Part shown: positions 59,575 through 64,000 of the stretch, in pieces
Position numbering within the stretch: position 1 is the stretch's first letter
Layout of the letters: each line of letters opens with the position of its first letter
DNA from: Candidatus Saccharimonadales bacterium
GTDB lineage: Bacteria; Patescibacteriota; Saccharimonadia; Saccharimonadales; UBA4665
DNA: 64,000 bases
Assembly (NCBI GenBank): GCA_036388415.1
Contig: DASVRW010000002.1
Span: forward strand, 603,396-667,395
Direction: 5' to 3'
Translations under genes and position numbers: made by a program
Notes under the pieces: generated by a model
Database searches by the model: none
Seen by the model: only the letters and a program-made list of their open reading frames with translations
What the model was told of the DNA's origin: nothing

Positions 59575-61206
59575 AGATTCGAAAACTTGTTCCAAAGCCG
59601 TTTCTTTATCCTTAGAAGCGGCTTTTTGGTTGGTTCTAGCCCAGAGGTAGCGTTTTTCAAGCTCCGGATATTGCTTACCGATAGGAATAAGCCATTCATT
59701 CGGTTCTACCGTAAGCAGTCTGTCTTTCAACACCAACTTGGTGCCAAGCGTTAAAAGTATATCCCGTTTTACCTTCAGGTCTTTGGTTTCCCGGAATCTG
59801 ATTTGGGCATATGTAGCAAAATCAAATGCCTTCTCTGTAAGCTCCATCCATTCATCTGCCCTATCTTCGGTTGTACGCAGCAGCTCATCAACCCTAAGCC
59901 GCTCTAATTTGAGTCGGTTCTTTTGCTCCGCATACTCTTCATCATCAATCAAATCACGTGTCCGCATATCGATAAGTTTGTCTAATTGAGTCTGGATTTC
60001 TTGGCGGCGCTTTTGCTGGGCTGCATAGATTTGCGAGCGGCTTTTTATCTCCGTTTTGTTACTTCGGCGCAAGATTTTCAATGCTAGATCCCGAAACTCT
60101 GGCAGTATTGTGTACTTTCCTAGCTCGCTGTCTATCTGTTCCTCAAGCTCCTTGAGAGTTGTGTATTTATTCTGAGTACAAGGCCTTACGTCACTTTTCC
60201 TTGTGCAACGATAATAAACGTATGTAGTCAGGCGGCCGGTACTTTTCACCATCTTATCTTTGCATTCTCCTACAATAGAGCAGCCACACTCACCGCAGAC
60301 CATGATACTGGCGTAAGCGAGGTCATCGCCTCTATCGCGTGGCTTGCCCTTATTGCCTAGTAGCTTCTGTACATAGTCGTACTCTTCCAGCGTTACCATC
60401 GGCCGCTGATTGCCAGGGTATACCTCGCCATTGTGGCTTATCAGACCCGCGTAGAAGACGTTGTTGAAGATTTTGTACATCATACTCGTCGTCAGTGGCT
60501 TGCCGCCAATCTTGGCCGACCTACGGGTCTTAAACTGCCATTCCTTGTTTGCTATGTCCCGAATCTCTGCGACAGAGTGTCTACCGGACGCCAGCATGAC
60601 CCACATCTGCCTAATCATGTCGTACCGTTCTGGATCTATGTCTGTCTTGGTGACGAGCTTATTGTCCTTGGGTTTTATGAGCGGCTGGCCATCAGCATCC
60701 ATTACCGGAACTTTGCGATATCCTTGGGGGACCTGTCCGGGACGTTCCTGCATCAATGCAACTTTCTGTTCCATGCCGCGCTTTACATCTCTTCCTTGCT
60801 TAGATGACTCATATTGCGATTGGCTCATTACCATCTGCAACATCATTATGCCTTCGGCCGAGTTATCGAAATTGAATGAACAAAACTTCAAATCTTTCAT
60901 CTCACCGGTTCGAAGCATGTATGTTATCTCAGCGGCCTCAATCTCATTGCGGCTCATTCTGTTCGGATGCCAGCCGACTAGGCCGTCAGCTTCTCCGGCT
61001 TTGATTCGGTCTAATGCCTGCCGGAATAATGGCCGATTGCCTGGTTTGAATGCACTTCGGTTTTCTTCGATGAAATCCACAATATCCAAATCTGAGAAAT
61101 GCTGAGCAATCTTTGATTTTTGTGCCGAGAGAGATAACATCTGTCGATCTTCTCGCTCTTCAGACTTGCGGATATAGGCTATGTACCGGTTGCGCTTGTT
61201 AATCAT
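59533..61206 (-). CDS. Serine recombinase (integrase) at tRNA-Lys
   Basis: A 557-residue recombinase. The resolvase domain has the catalytic serine in AYIRKSEERED (about residue 14) and LVGWHPNRMSRNEIEAAE. The recombinase domain (GQVPQGYRKVPV; MMYKIFNNVFYAGLI) and a zinc ribbon (MVCGECGCSIVGE...YYRCTRKSD) follow, then a coiled coil (about 395-465). The final residues (WRARRDSNPRHPA) are antisense tRNA-Lys, and the tRNA terminator lies in the codons before. It should mobilise the element extending right beyond the window. Confidence 0.94.
   Translation of the reverse strand: MINKRNRYIAYIRKSEEREDRQMLSLSAQKSKIAQHFSDLDIVDFIEENRSAFKPGNRPLFRQALDRIKAGEADGLVGWHPNRMSRNEIEAAEITYMLRTGEMKDLKFCSFNFDNSAEGIMMLQMVMSQSQYESSKQGRDVKRGMEQKVALMQERPGQVPQGYRKVPVMDADGQPLIKPKDNKLVTKTDIDPERYDMIRQMWVMLASGRHSVAEIRDIANKEWQFKTRRSAKIGGKPLTTSMMYKIFNNVFYAGLISHNGEVYPGNQRPMVTLEEYDYVQKLLGNKGKPRDRGDDLAYASIMVCGECGCSIVGECKDKMVKSTGRLTTYVYYRCTRKSDVRPCTQNKYTTLKELEEQIDSELGKYTILPEFRDLALKILRRSNKTEIKSRSQIYAAQQKRRQEIQTQLDKLIDMRTRDLIDDEEYAEQKNRLKLERLRVDELLRTTEDRADEWMELTEKAFDFATYAQIRFRETKDLKVKRDILLTLGTKLVLKDRLLTVEPNEWLIPIGKQYPELEKRYLWARTNQKAASKDKETALEQVFESWRARRDSNPRHPA
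59594..59627 (+). terminator. Terminator of tRNA-Lys inside recombinase gene
   Basis: AAAGCCG-TTTCT, eight bases, AGAAG-CGGCTTT with T5, 20 bases after the tRNA CCA end. On the opposite strand it is coding sequence of the recombinase. Confidence 0.85.
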
Positions 61207-61223
61207 TAACTTTATTGTAGTCT

Positions 61224-61598
61224 TTATTTTTCTGGAGTTGCCATAACCAATTTTTCCACCCCGTATTCTTCATTCATTTGAGTGGAGCCAATGGTGCGTG
61301 GTCCAATGCGAAAGCTCAGATTTTCGACTGTACCGTCTCTTACAAGTTGTAGCAGCTCTGGAGTAAAGACTTGTTTAACAAAGCGTATAAGCTGCTCGGC
61401 CATATCAGTCTCATCTTCGTAATCAAGTATGTTCACCTGTTCACAGGCATAGCCCGATGATATATCGGCATCTACAGATACCCATGAAGCATTTTTTGGC
61501 TGGTCTGTATCAATCCTGTACTTCAATTTTCCTGCATAACTCATTACATTCTCTTCTAACAAATCATTAGTTTTATCAAAATCATTATTCACTTCCAT
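61224..61598 (-). CDS. Uncharacterised element protein
   Basis: A protein of about 124 residues, acidic, with alternating strands (LKYRIDTDQPKNASWVSVDADIS; VENLSFRIGPRTIGS) and one helix (DMAEQLIRFVKQVFT). AAGGAG abuts the ATG at 61598; the in-frame GTG at 61592 has a better spacing and may be the true start. It ends 17 bases before the recombinase gene. No family recognised. Confidence 0.5.
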   Translation of the reverse strand: MEVNNDFDKTNDLLEENVMSYAGKLKYRIDTDQPKNASWVSVDADISSGYACEQVNILDYEDETDMAEQLIRFVKQVFTPELLQLVRDGTVENLSFRIGPRTIGSTQMNEEYGVEKLVMATPEK

Positions 61599-61710
61599 CT
61601 CCTTGTATAGTTATCCAATAACGGTAATCAATATTTGATATCTTTAGGACTAGCTTGATAACTAACCTAATAGATATATCTATATAGATATCAGTTATCT
61701 ATATAGATGG

Positions 61711-62073
61711 TCATGGCGGAAAGATATCGTCTACATTAAGCTCGGTATCCTCGATGATTTCCATTTCATTCAAATATCGGTCATAAGCCCGCAGCACTTC
61801 GTCTTCTATCAGTTGCTTAAGCAGGCTAGTACCTGGGAATTCCAACGGCGCAATCCAACGGTTATAAATAGGAAATTTTGGCATCTGCACCCATGGCTTG
61901 CCTTGCTCGGCGTACTTCGACGAACGTCTCACAGTTATGCTTGTAATGTATAAGTCTAAATCGGGTATATGGATTTTGACGTAGTAAACGCCCTTATCAC
62001 TGCGTTTATATACGCTCCCGTGTATTTTAGATAAATCGACTCGTATTATTTGTCCGTCCATTTTCATCTCCAT
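61711..62073 (-). CDS. Uncharacterised element protein, SpoVG-like strand pattern
   Basis: A 120-residue protein (116 if the ATG at 62061, which has GGAG upstream, is used). YYVKIHIPDLDLYITSITVRRS and KPWVQMPKF recall the strand arrangement of SpoVG-like proteins, but I cannot confirm the family. The C-terminus is acidic. It overlaps the 66-residue gene by 47 bases. Such genes cluster with serine recombinases in Patescibacteria elements. Confidence 0.5.
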   Translation of the reverse strand: MEMKMDGQIIRVDLSKIHGSVYKRSDKGVYYVKIHIPDLDLYITSITVRRSSKYAEQGKPWVQMPKFPIYNRWIAPLEFPGTSLLKQLIEDEVLRAYDRYLNEMEIIEDTELNVDDIFPP

Positions 62074-62227
62074 TTACATATGCGCTCTTCTTAATTGGTC
62101 GGTATACAAGCTCCATCTGTCTTACGAGCAGAGTCAGTTTCTTGAAGGCATCCTTCCTATCTATTGGCCTGCCGAACTGCTTTTCGTACAAACCCTGGAA
62201 TTCGGCCACATCCGCATCCGTAATCAT
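62027..62227 (-). CDS. Small conserved element protein
   Basis: A 66-residue protein starting MITDADVAEFQGLYEKQFG, with PIDRKDAFKKLTLLVRQMELVYRPI. This pattern is widespread in small proteins of Patescibacteria and Gram-positive mobile elements next to DUF5659 and recombinase genes. It is helical and of unknown function. It begins two bases after the DUF5659 gene ends and overlaps the next gene. Confidence 0.6.
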   Translation of the reverse strand: MITDADVAEFQGLYEKQFGRPIDRKDAFKKLTLLVRQMELVYRPIKKSAYVNGDENGRTNNTSRFI

Positions 62228-62229
62228 AA

Positions 62230-62463
62230 CTAGATCCCAGCATGAAGCCTGCCTTTCACAAGCTTGGCATTGGTTAATATCGTCCTTGGATTCAGGGTGA
62301 GCCTGTCCTGGAAAAATGCCTCGGCGTCATGCCTGATATGGCTGGCATGCTCAAATTGAAATAAGGCACGCGCGGGATTACTTTTATCAACATAGATAAG
62401 CCGATACCCTAATGCTGAAAGGGTTACGGCGAGTTGATAATCTGATGTGTCGAATGTATTCAT
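62230..62463 (-). CDS. DUF5659 domain protein
   Basis: A 77-residue protein of DUF5659 type: FDTSDYQLAVTLSALGYRLIYVD, then RALFQFEH, then a C-terminal RLTLNPRTILTNAKLVKGRL. The ATG at 62463 is preferred since GAGG lies six bases before it and family members begin this way; an ATG 21 bases upstream is open. It is the first gene of the small-protein run that leads to the serine recombinase. Function unknown. Confidence 0.7.
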   Translation of the reverse strand: MNTFDTSDYQLAVTLSALGYRLIYVDKSNPARALFQFEHASHIRHDAEAFFQDRLTLNPRTILTNAKLVKGRLHAGI

Positions 62464-62484
62464 TTGCAGCCTCATTTCCGCCAT

Positions 62485-62837
62485 TTCACCAGCAGTTCAT
62501 GCTAGAAGCGGACTCAATGCTGCCCATACTAACCACCAGTTTCTGAAGTGTAAAAGTTTATTAGACAACAATCTTGACAAAGCTCGTAAACTCTTGATAA
62601 CTCTTGGATATTGTTGTCGCGCTAATATTTAGGGCTTGGAATTGATATTATCGGTCGTTCAGTCGTTTTTACACCTTAAACCAACATGAAAAACGGACGT
62701 AGAAGTACAGCTACTACTTAGGGAGGCGTTAACGGAGACGACTTAGGCGCAATGATGTTAAAAGCACTTCAATCGACTTGTTTTTGCTACTAATTCAATT
62801 GGTATGACTGGCAGGAGGCTAGGAAACGTTTTGCAAC
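62485..62837. promoter_or_regulatory. Promoter/operator region of the element operon
   Basis: No gene is seen in this 353-base stretch. GACAACAAT (62564-62572) and ATTGTTGTC (62610-62618) are a perfect nine-base inverted repeat 37 bases apart. Between them is a direct repeat of AAGAGTT on the minus strand. A plausible minus-strand promoter (TTTACG and TCTAAT) overlaps the left arm. A two-site or looping repressor could act here. The right half shows nothing recognisable; it may hold an attachment site of the tyrosine recombinase. Confidence 0.45.
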
Positions 62838-63818
62838 CTAAAGCACGCCGGTGAATATACGGTCATGTATCGGATACTGTGCTTCGTGGAGTACCTCATC
62901 GTTATAAACCTGGAGCATCGCTAAGTTCTTATGGCGAGTAAACTGCATCACCCTGAACAAGTCTCCCCGATAAGCCTTAACAAGCTGCGTGCAGTAGTAA
63001 TGCCTAAAGCCATGAACGGTCCGGTCTATCTCCAGCCTTTCCAATACAGTCATGACTATGCGCCGTAGCCCTCTAGTGGTTAAGGGCATGCCGTAAGAAC
63101 TGTTACTGGTGCTAAAGAACAGTGGACCGCTCGCGACGGCATATTCAGCGCAATACAGCCGAAGGATTTCAATAACCGCTTCATGCAAGTGCACAGGCTG
63201 CTTATCATGCTGTCCCTTTCCTTGAACCATAGCCCTAGAGTTGTTGAAATCAATATCCTCATACCGAAGCCTGCATATTTCGATTTGGCGGAAGCCCTGG
63301 TAAGACAACAAAAGCAGCAGCGCATATGTGCGAATACGTCGGCTTGTAAGCGGTTGCCCATCATGGAACCAGTCCCTAATCTTTTTGATGTCGCGGCTAT
63401 CTAATCCATTGGTCTTGTGGAGACCACTTTGCTTGAAGTTCTTTACCCCTACCGTGATGTCACGATCCAACATGCCCCTCCGGTAAGCTTCTCTCAGAAT
63501 CAGTCGTGCAACGGTTAGACGTTTGTTTTTGGTAGAAACACTCGTGGAGTTATCAGTGGCAAGAAGCCGTTTATAGTCGAGCAACGAGTTAATATTCACT
63601 CCCTGCATCTGAAGAAGATGCATGAATTCAATTGAGCGTGCCTGATATTCAAGCTGGGTTTCAAAGCTAATGTCGGCCTTACTGAATACTTGCCCGAGAA
63701 ACCGCTCCAAGAGCGAATATTCAACCAAGCTGGTCTGCAACATCGATGAGTTCGGCTTTATGCGCTTCACGTTATTCACCGCTGGCTTCCAGTACCGGTA
63801 ATTGCGACTCTGAATCAT
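62838..63818 (-). CDS. Tyrosine recombinase
   Basis: A recombinase of about 326 residues from ATG 63818. The catalytic set is visible: Arg in YQGFRQIEICRLR, Lys in GKGQHDKQPVHL, HGFRHYY with His and Arg, TRHKNL with the second His, and the nucleophile Tyr in QVYNDEV. An N-terminal SAM-like DNA-binding domain precedes it (about residues 30-125). The open frame extends to 63992, but that part overlaps another gene in a different frame, so I do not include it. This is a second integrase type in the same element. Confidence 0.88.
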   Translation of the reverse strand: MIQSRNYRYWKPAVNNVKRIKPNSSMLQTSLVEYSLLERFLGQVFSKADISFETQLEYQARSIEFMHLLQMQGVNINSLLDYKRLLATDNSTSVSTKNKRLTVARLILREAYRRGMLDRDITVGVKNFKQSGLHKTNGLDSRDIKKIRDWFHDGQPLTSRRIRTYALLLLLSYQGFRQIEICRLRYEDIDFNNSRAMVQGKGQHDKQPVHLHEAVIEILRLYCAEYAVASGPLFFSTSNSSYGMPLTTRGLRRIVMTVLERLEIDRTVHGFRHYYCTQLVKAYRGDLFRVMQFTRHKNLAMLQVYNDEVLHEAQYPIHDRIFTGVL

Positions 63819-64000
63819 CCTGTCCCAGTAGCTCCTTATACTCCTCCCAGTATACAAAGAACTCCTCATCCGGATACTCGTCCGGGTCAAGCCTACCGTA
63901 CCTGTCCCATAGATACTTAGTCTTTTGCCTGCCAGCGTCCGTACCGCTGAATCTGTCGTCATACGCTCGGCCCTGTTTTTTAGCAATAGCACCTTTGGCT
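63772..64000 (-). CDS. Partial gene, C-terminus only, cut by window edge
   Basis: A frame entering from the right edge and ending in TAA at 63774-63772 encodes about 75 residues: a basic part (AKKQGRAYDDRFSGTDAGRQKTKYL), then an acidic aromatic stretch (DRYGRLDPDEYPDEEFFVYWEEYKE) and an acidic tail. Its composition looks like a real protein, unlike the competing frame that would extend the tyrosine recombinase. It overlaps the recombinase start by 47 bases. Not recognised. Confidence 0.6.
   Translation of the reverse strand, partial: AKGAIAKKQGRAYDDRFSGTDAGRQKTKYLWDRYGRLDPDEYPDEEFFVYWEEYKELLGQDDSESQLPVLEASGE

Noticed and set aside
63819-63992. N-terminal extension of the tyrosine recombinase
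   Set aside because: The 58 extra residues look like out-of-frame reading of the partial gene ending at 63772.
1-64000. CRISPR array or classical insertion sequences
   Set aside because: No regularly spaced repeats of 20-40 bases and no transposase frames or terminal inverted repeats were recognised.

Overview
The window reads as a chromosome segment of a Patescibacterium, most likely Candidatus Saccharibacteria (TM7). The evidence is the recurring secreted-protein architecture (an N-terminal membrane anchor followed by an 'EPE(G/Q)G...TTAS.G..V.F' segment, in the GH10 xylanase and the 460-codon secreted protein), a compact monoderm-like envelope gene set (L,D-transpeptidase, CHAP hydrolase, G5/DUF348 transglycosylase), small overlapping genes, and several genes that appear to be transcribed without a leader. 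This assignment is inference; no rRNA is present.

Layout. Positions 1-21,000 form an accessory zone ending at tRNA-Gly(GCC) (20930-21006, minus). The 9-mer TTGGTGCAG occurs four times in one orientation, at the intergenic sites 1174, 2118 and 3146 and at 9729 in the 3' end of a broken recombinase gene. A near copy (TTGGTGCGG) is the 3' end of the tRNA itself. On the minus strand at least three of the four copies are followed by a hairpin and T-run, as a tRNA tail would be. I read this as serial integration behind one tRNA, giving cassettes that carry map, hsp20 (with a CIRCE-controlled promoter), a restriction/HEPN defence block with a decayed serine recombinase, and an 11.2 kb element. That element holds a CD-NTase/SLATT pair (CBASS-like), a tightly overlapped nine-gene operon of small metabolite-modifying enzymes, a gene II/X-like replication protein and an intact serine recombinase whose last 20 or so codons are antisense tRNA-Gly. 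A second case is a 558 bp NUDIX cassette at tRNA-Glu(TTC), with no recombinase.

Positions 21,000-59,400 look like core or lineage genome: tRNA-Phe; trehalase, GH5 and GH10 glycosidases; SGNH hydrolase; tmRNA (33827-34246, minus, with an unusual T-loop and a long tag); ksgA; a UvrD/PcrA helicase; a tpiA-pgk-pyk glycolysis block; cell-wall enzymes; a 7TM-GAF histidine kinase; a pyruvoyl arginine decarboxylase operon with two acyltransferase-like proteins; two stand-alone receiver proteins in front of a MurD-like ligase; and folD.

From 59,498 to the right edge lies another integrated element at tRNA-Lys(CTT). It has a serine recombinase again running antisense into the tRNA, DUF5659 and small conserved proteins, a tyrosine recombinase, and a partial gene cut by the window edge. 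No CRISPR array, rRNA or classical insertion sequence was seen.
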